Assembly: GCA_016191715.1 (NCBI GenBank)
Contig: JACPVN010000324.1
Location: 1-5,469, forward strand
Source: Ignavibacteriota bacterium
Lineage (GTDB): Bacteria > Bacteroidota > Ignavibacteria > UBA10030 > SZUA-254
DNA length: 5,469 nt
Direction: 5' to 3'
Shown here: piece by piece, positions 1 through 5,469 of the stretch
Layout of the letters: each line of letters starts with the position of its first letter
Numbering within the stretch: position 1 is the stretch's first letter
Notes under the pieces: generated by a model
Seen by the model: only the letters and a program-made list of their open reading frames with translations
Told to the model about the DNA's origin: nothing
Database searches by the model: none
Translations under genes and position numbers: made by a program

Positions 1-473
1 AAAGTGTTATCTCCTTGGAGAAGGAAATTCAATCGCTTCGTTTGTATCTCGAGTTGGAGTCGTTGCGGTTTGATAACACGTTTGAATATCTGTTTGAGAT
101 TCATCCTGAATTGGAATCTCTGAATTATCAGGTTCCTGCTATGTTAATTCAGCCGTATGTTGAGAATGCAATCTGGCATGGCCTCCTTCATAAAGAAGGA
201 GAGAGAAAGCTTCTTGTCTCACTTCAATTGAGTGATGAGATGTTGCAATGCATTATTGAAGATAACGGCATCGGGCGAAAGCGTGCGTCCGAAATCAGGA
301 AATTGAGAAACAAAGAACATGAATCAAAAGGAATGACGGTTACACGTGAACGGCTTGAGATGATGAAGAAATCATCAAACAAGAATGCGAGCGTCAATAT
401 TGAAGATTTGATAGATACTTTTGGTAATCCTCTCGGAACAAGAGTGCAACTTCTTATTCCAATTCAAAGCTAA
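1..473 (+). CDS. LytS/YehU-type sensor histidine kinase, C-terminal part (5' end outside the window)
   Basis: This is the C-terminal end of a membrane sensor kinase that would phosphorylate a response regulator, presumably the LytTR regulator encoded next. The frame is open to the left edge (codons from position 3), so the gene begins upstream. An in-frame TTG at 15 falls inside the conserved family block ISLEKEIQSLRLYLELESLR and is not a real start. Visible motifs are the end of the His_kinase (LytS family) helix with YLELESLRF, the ATP-binding N box QPYVENAIWHG (Asn at 165-167), the DNGIG box (about 261-275), a G box written SKGMTVTRERL, and the closing GTRVQLLIPI strand. The phospho-accepting His and all sensory or membrane segments lie outside the window. 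The stop is TAA at 471-473. The family call is firm; the stimulus cannot be read. The SKGM..T.ERL form of the G box is, from memory, common in Bacteroidota kinases. Confidence 0.93.
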   Translation, partial: SVISLEKEIQSLRLYLELESLRFDNTFEYLFEIHPELESLNYQVPAMLIQPYVENAIWHGLLHKEGERKLLVSLQLSDEMLQCIIEDNGIGRKRASEIRKLRNKEHESKGMTVTRERLEMMKKSSNKNASVNIEDLIDTFGNPLGTRVQLLIPIQS

Positions 474-479
474 CGTTGA

Positions 480-560
480 GTTCTTCGCGACTTCTTCGCG
501 TTCTATGCGGTTGACGAGATTTCAATTAACCACAGAGAACATAAAGAAGACGCAAAGGTC
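480..560. repeat. Imperfect inverted repeat built of degenerate nonamers
   Basis: The left arm is 480-514, the right arm 526-560, and the loop is 11 nt. By hand alignment 25 of 35 positions pair by Watson-Crick rules, and most mismatches are C/A or G/T (transition) type. The left arm holds TTCTTCGCG (481-489), TTCTTCGCG (492-500) and TTCTATGCG (501-509). The right arm holds related units in the opposite orientation: ACCACAGAG (529-537), AACATAAAG (538-546), a unit ending in CGCAAAG (547-557), and GTCGCAGAG (558-566), which runs just past the arm. It lies between the kinase stop and the regulator start. There is no T-run after the stem, so it is not a canonical intrinsic terminator. It could be a dispersed intergenic repeat, an RNA structure, or a decayed mobile repeat. 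Confidence 0.75.
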
Positions 561-586
561 GCAGAGATGTGGAATTTTATTTTATC

Positions 587-605
587 AACTTGAACTTGTA
601 ACTTA
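587..605 (+). repeat. Small AACTTG hexamer array just before the regulator start
   Basis: Three copies of a hexamer stand almost head to tail: AACTTG at 587-592, AACTTG at 593-598, and AACTTA at 600-605. They end five bases before the GTG start codon, in the place where a ribosome binding site would normally sit. The array could be a small dispersed repeat or an operator, but three short units may also be chance in AT-rich DNA. Confidence 0.45.
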
Positions 606-610
606 CACCC

Positions 611-1351
611 GTGTTAAGAACGATAATTATAGATGATGAACCGAAAGGTAGAAGCGCTTTGCAACAGATGTTGCAAAAATTTTGTCCTTCGGTGGAAGTA
701 GTGGACTTGGCAGAATCTGCTGAAGCGGGGAAGAAAGCAATTCAACAGCACAAGCCGGACTTGGTGTTCTTAGATGTTGAGATGCCGTTTCAGGATGGTT
801 TTGAAATGTTGCAGAGTTTTGAGAAGATTGATTTCAAGGTTGTCTTCTGCACAGGGCATAATCATTATGCTATCAAAGCGATCCGGTTCAGTGCGCTTGA
901 TTACCTGATGAAGCCGATTGACATCAAAGAATTAAAAGCGGCAGTAGAAAAAGCGAATCGGGCTGTTCATCAAAAAAATCCGCACGAACAGTTTGATGTT
1001 TTTTTTCACAGTTTAAAAAATGTCTATGGAAAAATCGGGGTTCCGACACGGAACGGATTGCTCTTTGTAGAAATCAGTAACATCCTTCGATGTGAATCGG
1101 ATAGCAACTACACACGCTTTTTTACAATCAACGGAGAGAAGCATCTTGCATCAAAAACATTAAAAGAATTTGAAGGATTGCTCACGGAATGTAATTTCGT
1201 CCGCGTACATCAATCGCACCTTGTCAATCTTAGTCAGATTAAAGAATATGTAAAAGGAGATGGTGGCTCGGTAATTCTTGTGGATGGAACGGAAGTTGAA
1301 GTTTCCCGAAAAAATAAAGACGTTCTGTTAAAGCGGTTGATGCAACACTGA
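611..1351 (+). CDS. LytTR-family response regulator (LytR/AlgR type)
   Basis: A 246-residue cytoplasmic transcription regulator, the usual length for the family. The N-terminal receiver domain (about residues 2-118) shows the acidic pair D8/D9, the phospho-acceptor D55 in LVFLDVEMP, the switch Thr T81, and K101-P102 in DYLMKPID. The C-terminal LytTR DNA-binding domain (about 143-244) shows the family patterns ILRCESDSNYTRF, LKEFEGLL, FVRVHQSHLVNLSQI and a closing VSRKNKDVLLKRL. The start is GTG at 611: an in-frame TAA at 599-601 closes the frame upstream, and the first residues VLRTIIIDDE fit the receiver start exactly. No Shine-Dalgarno sequence is visible. It follows its likely partner kinase after 137 non-coding bases that hold repeats. 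By position it could control the polysaccharide operon starting at 1625, but this is inference; LytTR regulators in other bacteria control extracellular polysaccharide, toxin and competence genes. Confidence 0.95.
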   Translation: MLRTIIIDDEPKGRSALQQMLQKFCPSVEVVDLAESAEAGKKAIQQHKPDLVFLDVEMPFQDGFEMLQSFEKIDFKVVFCTGHNHYAIKAIRFSALDYLMKPIDIKELKAAVEKANRAVHQKNPHEQFDVFFHSLKNVYGKIGVPTRNGLLFVEISNILRCESDSNYTRFFTINGEKHLASKTLKEFEGLLTECNFVRVHQSHLVNLSQIKEYVKGDGGSVILVDGTEVEVSRKNKDVLLKRLMQH

Positions 1352-1352
1352 G

Positions 1353-1380
1353 TAAGTAGTAGGTAATAGGTTGTAGTACC
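1353..1380 (+). repeat. Degenerate heptamer tandem array (TAGGTAA-like)
   Basis: Directly after the regulator stop codon, four seven-base units run head to tail: TAAGTAG (1353-1359), TAGGTAA (1360-1366), TAGGTTG (1367-1373) and TAGTACC (1374-1380). Each begins with TA. The units are degenerate. AGGTA (1361-1365) and TACCT (1377-1381) could form a weak 5-bp stem, but no T-tract follows. Confidence 0.5.
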
Positions 1381-1395
1381 TCGGTTTTGATTGCA

Positions 1396-1459
1396 GGGGT
1401 GCAGGGTGTTGAGTGCATGGGAGATACAATTCGCCCGCGCGCTCTACACTCTACTCCTC
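1396..1459. repeat. Second heptamer cluster with inverted arms
   Basis: On the + strand there are GGGTGCA (1397-1403), GGGTGTT (1404-1410) and GAGTGCA (1411-1417). On the - strand, reading from 1459 to 1439, the related units AGAGTGT and AGAGCGC appear. Arms 1396-1416 and 1439-1459 pair at 15 of 21 positions by hand count, with a 22-nt middle part that includes the GC-rich run CGCCCGCGC. The cluster differs in unit length and sequence from the one before the regulator gene but has the same overall plan of short degenerate units facing each other. No function can be read from it. Confidence 0.55.
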
Positions 1460-1535
1460 ACGTTTCAAATATAAATTAGCTGTAAACGAACTCCATCACT
1501 CCAAAACTCCACTAATTCAATCAACAGTGAGTGAG

Positions 1536-1566
1536 TTGGTTTTGCCCTTCTCTTTTTGTAGATTTG
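1536..1566 (+). promoter_or_regulatory. Candidate Bacteroidota-type promoter for the polysaccharide operon
   Basis: TAGATTTG at 1559-1566 matches the Bacteroidota -7 consensus TAnnTTTG, and TTGG at 1536-1539 sits 19 bases upstream where a -33 TTG-type element is expected. Transcription would then begin near 1573, giving a leader of roughly 50 bases before the rfbB start. A competing sigma70-like reading is TTGTCT (1564-1569), 18 bases, TAGAAT (1588-1593). Either places the operon promoter in the AT-rich part of the gap. The match was made by eye, and the preferred reading depends on the organism being in the FCB group. Confidence 0.35.
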
Positions 1567-1624
1567 TCTCCATTAAAAATCAACTTGTAGAATTCAAATC
1601 AATTCAGAAACAATTCAGGAACGA

Positions 1625-2635
1625 ATGACAATATTAGTCACCGGGGGCTGTGGATTTATCGGCAGTAACTTTGTTCGATACATGCTCGAACGACACCCCG
1701 ATTATTCCATTATCAATTTTGATGCACTTACCTATGCAGGTAATCTTGAAAATTTAGCCGGAATCGAGAATAATCCTCAGTATCATTTTTTCAAAGGAGA
1801 TATTTGCAAAAAGGAAGACGTGCTTTCTGCTGTGAAGAAATTCGGGATTGATACGATTGTGAACTTTGCCGCTGAATCTCATGTTGATAGAAGCATCTTA
1901 GGACCGGCAGTGTTTGTTCAAACCAACGTAGCGGGTACCGGAATTCTGCTTGATGTGGCTCGTGAGACCGGAATCAAGAAGTTTTTGCAAGTTTCAACTG
2001 ACGAAGTCTATGGCTCACTTGGCGCTGAAGGAAAATTTTCAGAAACAACTCCGCTTCATCCGAACAGTCCGTATGCCGCATCAAAGACTTCAGCAGACCT
2101 ACTTGCACTTGCGTATGAACATACATTCGGGTTACCTGTTGTCGTTACCCGATGTTCAAATAATTATGGTCCGTATCAATTTCCTGAAAAATTACTTCCG
2201 TTGATGATTGCAAACGCTCTCGAAAATAAACCGTTACCGGTGTATGGCAAAGGATTGAATGTTCGTGATTGGTTGTATGTAAATGACCATTGCGCGGCGA
2301 TTGACGTTGCCCTTCACCAAGGAAAAATTGGTGAAGTGTATAACATCGGCGGAAACAATGAATGGAAAAATATTGACATCGTGAAGTTACTATTGAAAGA
2401 ACTCGGCAAACCGGAAAGTCTCATCACCTATGTGAAAGACAGACCGGGGCACGACTTGCGGTATGCAATAGATGCAACAAAAATTCAGACAGAGTTAGGT
2501 TGGTCGCCCTCCATTACCTTTGAACAAGGAATTAGAATGACGATTGATTGGTATTTGAAAAATGAATCGTGGTGGAGACGTGTGATGAGCGGAGAGTATA
2601 AAGAGTATTATCGGAAGATGTATGATGAACGGTAA
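1625..2635 (+). CDS. rfbB: dTDP-glucose 4,6-dehydratase
   Basis: This 336-residue cytoplasmic enzyme converts dTDP-D-glucose to dTDP-4-keto-6-deoxy-D-glucose, the branch point for L-rhamnose and other dTDP-deoxysugars. It is an extended short-chain dehydrogenase (RmlB). The NAD-binding glycine motif is GGCGFIG (residues 7-13), followed by FAAESHVDRS (81-91). The catalytic STDEVYG (124-130) carries Thr125, Asp126 and Glu127, and the YxxxK pair is Tyr150/Lys154. Substrate-side motifs NNYGPYQFPEKL (179-190), RDWLYVNDH (214-222) and DRPGHDLRYAID (272-283) are all present, so it should be active. Length and ends are typical of the family. The start is ATG at 1625 with AGGA at 1617-1620, a short four-base spacing and the clearest ribosome binding site in the window. 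It is the first gene of the polysaccharide operon. The other dTDP-rhamnose genes (rfbA, rfbC, rfbD) are not here, so the final sugar is unknown. Confidence 0.97.
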   Translation: MTILVTGGCGFIGSNFVRYMLERHPDYSIINFDALTYAGNLENLAGIENNPQYHFFKGDICKKEDVLSAVKKFGIDTIVNFAAESHVDRSILGPAVFVQTNVAGTGILLDVARETGIKKFLQVSTDEVYGSLGAEGKFSETTPLHPNSPYAASKTSADLLALAYEHTFGLPVVVTRCSNNYGPYQFPEKLLPLMIANALENKPLPVYGKGLNVRDWLYVNDHCAAIDVALHQGKIGEVYNIGGNNEWKNIDIVKLLLKELGKPESLITYVKDRPGHDLRYAIDATKIQTELGWSPSITFEQGIRMTIDWYLKNESWWRRVMSGEYKEYYRKMYDER

Positions 2636-2676
2636 TGACTTTTTTTTGTAAATCATACTTTCAATATATTCACCAC

Positions 2677-4296
2677 ATGAAAAAACTCTATCAACTAGAA
2701 ATATTCTTTTTTTTTATTGTAAGCCAAATACTTTTCTCTTCAGTTCTCCTCGGCCAAAGCAAGCAATTGCCGGACGATATACTTGAGGAGTTAGAGAAAA
2801 AAAACTTATCCAAAAAAGAGAAAAACGCTCTACCAACATTGACAATTGCACTTGAAGGAACGATAAATCCGGACAGCTATATTGTTGGACCTTCCGATGT
2901 ATTTTCGATTAACCTGTGGTTAAGTCCCCCGGTCTCCTACACACTTACAGTTACCCCTGAAGGGACAGTAATAATTCCTTCTATTTCTGAAATTCACATA
3001 GCGACAATGAGTCTCAACCATGCTAAAAAGAAAATCATAGCGGAGGTCAGAAAAAAATATATTAGTGGAGATGTTACCGTTACCCTTATAGTTCCTCGGT
3101 CGGTTGTAGTAACTGTAACAGGGAATGTACAAAATCAGGGGAAATACACGATTAATACGACGCAGAGGGCAGACATGGTAATCAAACAGGCAATCCCCTT
3201 AGAGAATGCATCTCAGCGTAATATTATTCTTTCTAGAAAAGATGGAACAAAGTGCAGGATCGATATTCAAATGTATTATGCAACTCAGGATGATAAATGG
3301 AATCCATATCTGCGTGAAGGTGACGTTATAGTTGTTCAACGTATTACAGATAATTTTTTTTCCGTTTATGGCGCTGTAAATCAACAAGGAAAATTTGAGT
3401 ATATCGAAGGAGACAATCTCGCCGATGCAATTTCTTTAACCTTTGGATTTAGTATAAATGCAAAATCAGATGGTATTGAATTATATGTACTCGATTCAAT
3501 GGCAAAAAGTATGACTGTTCGATACATAGATTTTCATGATTTCATAAGTGAAAATCGGGCAGAAATACAGATTGCTTCAGGGACATGTATTGTCGTAAGG
3601 AAAAAAATAGAAAACAGAAATAATTTCCGAGTACAAGTTCAAGGTGAAGTATTATATCCGGGGTATTATCCAATTACAAAAAACCAGACTCGACTTTCTG
3701 AAATTATTCAACAAGCAGGTGGGTTTACAGAGTTTGCCTCACTTAAATCTGCCGAATTGATTCATCAAACAGTGCAAATACGTGAGTTGGAAGTTGAACG
3801 ATTACTGAGTTTACGTGGCGGTGCATCGGTTGAGGATAGTACAGATTATTTTTTAGAAACAGAGCTTCGCCTGAAAAAAGAAATTGTCAATGTAGATTTC
3901 GAAAAACTTTTTCTTCAAAATGATACTTTACAGGACATCATCCTTCAAACAGAAGATCAGATATACATTCCGTCAAAGAAGCAGACAATTTATGTTTTTG
4001 GTCAAGTTGTTTCGCCGGGACATATTCCCTACGTAAAGGGAAATGATTTCCGGTACTATATTTCCAAAGCCGGTGGATTTACAGAGAGAGCTCGTGAAGC
4101 AGATTTAAAAATTATTAAAGCGAGAACAAAACAATGGCTTGCACCTGACGAAACTGAAATCGAAGAAGGAGATTATATCTGGATTCCCAAAACTCCGGAA
4201 CGGACTTTTGAATACTATGCGACTGTTGGAAGTCAGGTGGCGAGTGTGTTGGGGACAATACTTGCACTCGTAGTGACGTTGGGTGGTTTTAAATAA
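2677..4296 (+). CDS. Wza-like outer-membrane polysaccharide export protein with four SLBB-type segments
   Basis: This protein probably forms the periplasm-to-outer-membrane channel through which a capsule or exopolysaccharide leaves the cell. From ATG 2677 it has 539 residues. The N-terminus reads MKK, then a long hydrophobic stretch rich in Phe, then LLGQS, a signal peptide ending near residue 27. The Poly_export domain (about 64-139) begins YIVGPSDVFSINLW and contains TVTPEGTVIIPSI. Four SLBB-like segments follow, opening VTGNVQNQGKY (about 146), VYGAVNQQGKF (about 230), VQGEVLYPGYY (about 321) and VFGQVVSPGH (about 440); the last two end in AGGF. A hydrophobic helix (about 516-537) closes the protein. 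No lipobox Cys is seen, unlike E. coli Wza, which is also much shorter (379 residues). An upstream in-frame ATG at 2635 overlaps the rfbB stop (TAATG) and would add 14 residues; I prefer 2677 because it gives a normal signal peptide. T9 and A8 tracts lie near the 5' end. Confidence 0.88.
   Translation: MKKLYQLEIFFFFIVSQILFSSVLLGQSKQLPDDILEELEKKNLSKKEKNALPTLTIALEGTINPDSYIVGPSDVFSINLWLSPPVSYTLTVTPEGTVIIPSISEIHIATMSLNHAKKKIIAEVRKKYISGDVTVTLIVPRSVVVTVTGNVQNQGKYTINTTQRADMVIKQAIPLENASQRNIILSRKDGTKCRIDIQMYYATQDDKWNPYLREGDVIVVQRITDNFFSVYGAVNQQGKFEYIEGDNLADAISLTFGFSINAKSDGIELYVLDSMAKSMTVRYIDFHDFISENRAEIQIASGTCIVVRKKIENRNNFRVQVQGEVLYPGYYPITKNQTRLSEIIQQAGGFTEFASLKSAELIHQTVQIRELEVERLLSLRGGASVEDSTDYFLETELRLKKEIVNVDFEKLFLQNDTLQDIILQTEDQIYIPSKKQTIYVFGQVVSPGHIPYVKGNDFRYYISKAGGFTERAREADLKIIKARTKQWLAPDETEIEEGDYIWIPKTPERTFEYYATVGSQVASVLGTILALVVTLGGFK
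2707..2804 (+). repeat. Homopolymer tracts in the 5' coding end of the export gene
   Basis: A run of nine T (2707-2715) encodes the Phe cluster of the signal peptide, and a run of eight A lies at 2797-2804, followed by A6 at 2812-2817. A T8 run at 2640-2647 precedes the preferred start, and another T8 lies deeper in the gene at 3354-3361. Tracts this long can slip during replication and shift the reading frame. The frame is intact as given. Confidence 0.6.
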
Positions 4297-4317
4297 TTCT
4301 TATTGCATAATCGATCT

Positions 4318-5304
4318 ATGGTTTTTTCATTTCAGAACATACTTTCAGCTACCCGAAAGAGGATTACGCTGATTGTCTTGTTTGTAGTTTTTGCAACCAC
4401 TATTGCAACCATCATTAGTTTTCTGTTAACACCTTATTACAAATCAACGATTTCTATTTATCGTACGTTAGATAATAAGGGAATGAATACATATTTAAAA
4501 GATTTGACTTCTCTTGGTTCTATGATGGGATTTAATATCGGTGGAGAGCAATCTCCCTTTTATATTCCGGACATAGTAAAAAGCAGGCGATTAAAAACAA
4601 TGATGCTAGAATCATTATGGCAAACAAAGAAATTTGATACAAGGGTAACGCTTGTTAAGTATTGGAAAACGATGCAGAAAGACTCTCCGTTACAATGGTT
4701 TACTAATTATTTTCTCACGCGACAGACTGATTCGGTTAGAGCTGATTTTGAAACGGCAGTAGAGAAATTAAATGAATTAATAAAAGTAGAAGAGCAAGAA
4801 TCCGGATTATTTGTTATTTCAGTCTGGGCAGAAGAACCGCAACTCGCTGCCGATATGGCTAACTTTATCGCCGAGTATATACGAGAATATATTGCTGAAA
4901 ATACAACAATGTTGACCAGCAAAAATCGTCAGTTCATGGAAGAGAGATTGGCATTTGCACTTAAAGAGCTTACCGCCTCGGAAGACAAATTGACGGAATT
5001 CAGAAAAGTACATCCTATTACTCTTGATACCCCTGAACTACAGTTACAACGTGGCAGACTCACACGAGCGGTGGAAGTGAACCAACAAGTTTATATTACG
5101 TTACGACAACAATTTGAAATTGCTCGTATAGATGAACTCAGCGAACGGTCCGTTTTGAAAATATTGGACAGGGGAGAAGCGCCGTTGAAAAAGGAACGAC
5201 CTCAACGTAGTCTTATCATTCTGGGTGCTTTTTTTGTTTCATATATATTCATCTTATATGTTTCGATTCTCTTAGAGAGAAAAAAACGATATGGCTCTCT
5301 CTAA
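4318..5304 (+). CDS. Wzz/GumC-type chain-length determinant (no kinase domain)
   Basis: An inner-membrane polysaccharide co-polymerase that would set polymer length and partner the SLBB export protein. From ATG 4318 it has 328 residues, the usual size of a Wzz protein. TM1 spans about residues 16-38 after a short basic cytoplasmic start (SATRKR). A periplasmic domain follows (about 39-296), with the Wzz-domain-like opening LLTPYYKSTISIYR and a long charged helical part (about 203-275) that looks coiled coil. The Ala/Pro stretch before TM2 (AP at 288-289, P at 295) is the family's proline-rich signature. TM2 spans about 298-319, and the protein ends LLERKKRYGSL with no Walker-type tyrosine kinase domain. 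An in-frame TTG at 4303 would add five residues; neither start has a clear ribosome binding site, and ATG is preferred. The gap after the export gene is 21 bp, and the end overlaps the next gene by 14 bp. Confidence 0.88.
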   Translation: MVFSFQNILSATRKRITLIVLFVVFATTIATIISFLLTPYYKSTISIYRTLDNKGMNTYLKDLTSLGSMMGFNIGGEQSPFYIPDIVKSRRLKTMMLESLWQTKKFDTRVTLVKYWKTMQKDSPLQWFTNYFLTRQTDSVRADFETAVEKLNELIKVEEQESGLFVISVWAEEPQLAADMANFIAEYIREYIAENTTMLTSKNRQFMEERLAFALKELTASEDKLTEFRKVHPITLDTPELQLQRGRLTRAVEVNQQVYITLRQQFEIARIDELSERSVLKILDRGEAPLKKERPQRSLIILGAFFVSYIFILYVSILLERKKRYGSL

Positions 5305-5469
5305 TGTCAAATCGTCCCTGAATATTTTTTCCCTTCTCCACCGGGACATTTTCTACAATGAGAAACTCACTTTCTTTTTTCTGATTATCTTAGCGCCTAT
5401 TCAGGAACTCCCTCCACTTTCCTACGGGGGAACATTAGCGATTAAGTACTTCGTTGATTTGTTTTTCAT
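5291..5469 (+). CDS. Start of a membrane protein, possibly O-antigen polymerase/ligase (cut by the right edge)
   Basis: An open frame begins with ATG at 5291 and runs without a stop to the window edge (59 complete codons). It overlaps the end of the Wzz-like gene by 14 bp in another frame, as coupled operon genes often do. The N-terminus (MALSNVKSSLNIFSLLHRDI) is followed by a hydrophobic segment at about residues 26-36 with LTFFFLIILAP, then a short polar turn (IQELPPLSYGG) and what looks like the start of a second hydrophobic segment (IKYFVDLFF). This is the layout of a multi-pass inner-membrane protein. Position after a Wzz gene suggests a Wzy-type polymerase or O-antigen ligase, but too little is visible to prove the family. 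A weak purine-rich GAGAGA (5275-5280) lies upstream. A competing ATG at 5304 reaches a stop after five codons and can be dismissed. Confidence 0.72.
   Translation, partial: MALSNVKSSLNIFSLLHRDIFYNEKLTFFFLIILAPIQELPPLSYGGTLAIKYFVDLFF

Noticed and set aside
472..480. AACGTTGAG, a match to the LytTR half-site consensus
   Set aside because: LytTR sites come as two direct repeats about 21-22 bases apart; no second half is found at that distance, so a single match is likely chance.
480..566. CRISPR array
   Set aside because: The units are 9 bases, degenerate, without unique spacers, and there are no cas genes.
421..636. Open frame of 71 codons overlapping the kinase end, the gap and the regulator start
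   Set aside because: It runs through the repeat-rich gap, overlaps two well-supported genes and has no recognisable protein pattern.
1361..1381. AGGTA/TACCT hairpin as a terminator after the regulator gene
   Set aside because: The stem is only 5 bp with an 11-base loop and no T-run follows.
1413..1628. Open frame of 71 codons in the gap before rfbB
   Set aside because: It crosses the heptamer repeats and the candidate promoter, lacks a ribosome binding site, and its translation looks random.
1950..2204. Alternative frame inside rfbB
   Set aside because: It is nested in a strongly supported enzyme gene and its translation shows no domain.
2920..5013. Four minus-strand open frames (62-71 codons) opposite the exporter and Wzz-like genes
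   Set aside because: All are antisense shadows of real genes with no start signals or protein motifs.

Overview
The window looks like a chromosomal piece of a Gram-negative bacterium, most likely from the Bacteroidota/Ignavibacteria/Chlorobi (FCB) side. This rests on a LytS-type kinase with a LytTR response regulator, the near absence of Shine-Dalgarno sequences, one promoter candidate with a Bacteroidota-like -7 box (TAGATTTG), and an outer-membrane polysaccharide exporter with several SLBB domains. The taxonomic call is inference; no rRNA or other marker gene is present.

Layout, all on the + strand. Positions 1-473 hold the C-terminal part of a LytS/YehU-type sensor histidine kinase, cut by the left edge. 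Positions 474-610 are non-coding and carry nonamer repeats folded as a long imperfect inverted repeat, then a small hexamer array. Positions 611-1351 hold a complete LytTR response regulator with a GTG start. Positions 1352-1624 are non-coding (273 bp), with two more short-unit repeat clusters and then a probable promoter. From 1625 to the right edge is a tightly packed polysaccharide operon. It contains dTDP-glucose 4,6-dehydratase (rfbB/rmlB, 1625-2635), a Wza-like export protein with four SLBB-type segments (2677-4296), a Wzz-type chain-length determinant without a kinase domain (4318-5304), and the start of a membrane protein (5291 to the edge), perhaps an O-antigen polymerase or ligase.

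The operon genes fit one pathway. RfbB makes dTDP-4-keto-6-deoxyglucose, a precursor of deoxysugars. The last gene may polymerise or transfer repeat units, the Wzz-like protein would set chain length at the inner membrane, and the SLBB protein would carry the polymer across the outer membrane. The two-component pair next to it may control the operon, but no regulator binding site was found. No glycosyltransferase, flippase or other dTDP-sugar gene lies in the window.

The genes themselves belong to known families. The least ordinary feature is that each of the two non-coding gaps flanking the regulator gene carries its own degenerate short-period tandem repeats (9-mers, 6-mers, 7-mers), two of the clusters arranged as inverted repeats. 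There are also long homopolymer tracts at the 5' end of the exporter gene. I see no clear evidence of a wholly new system.
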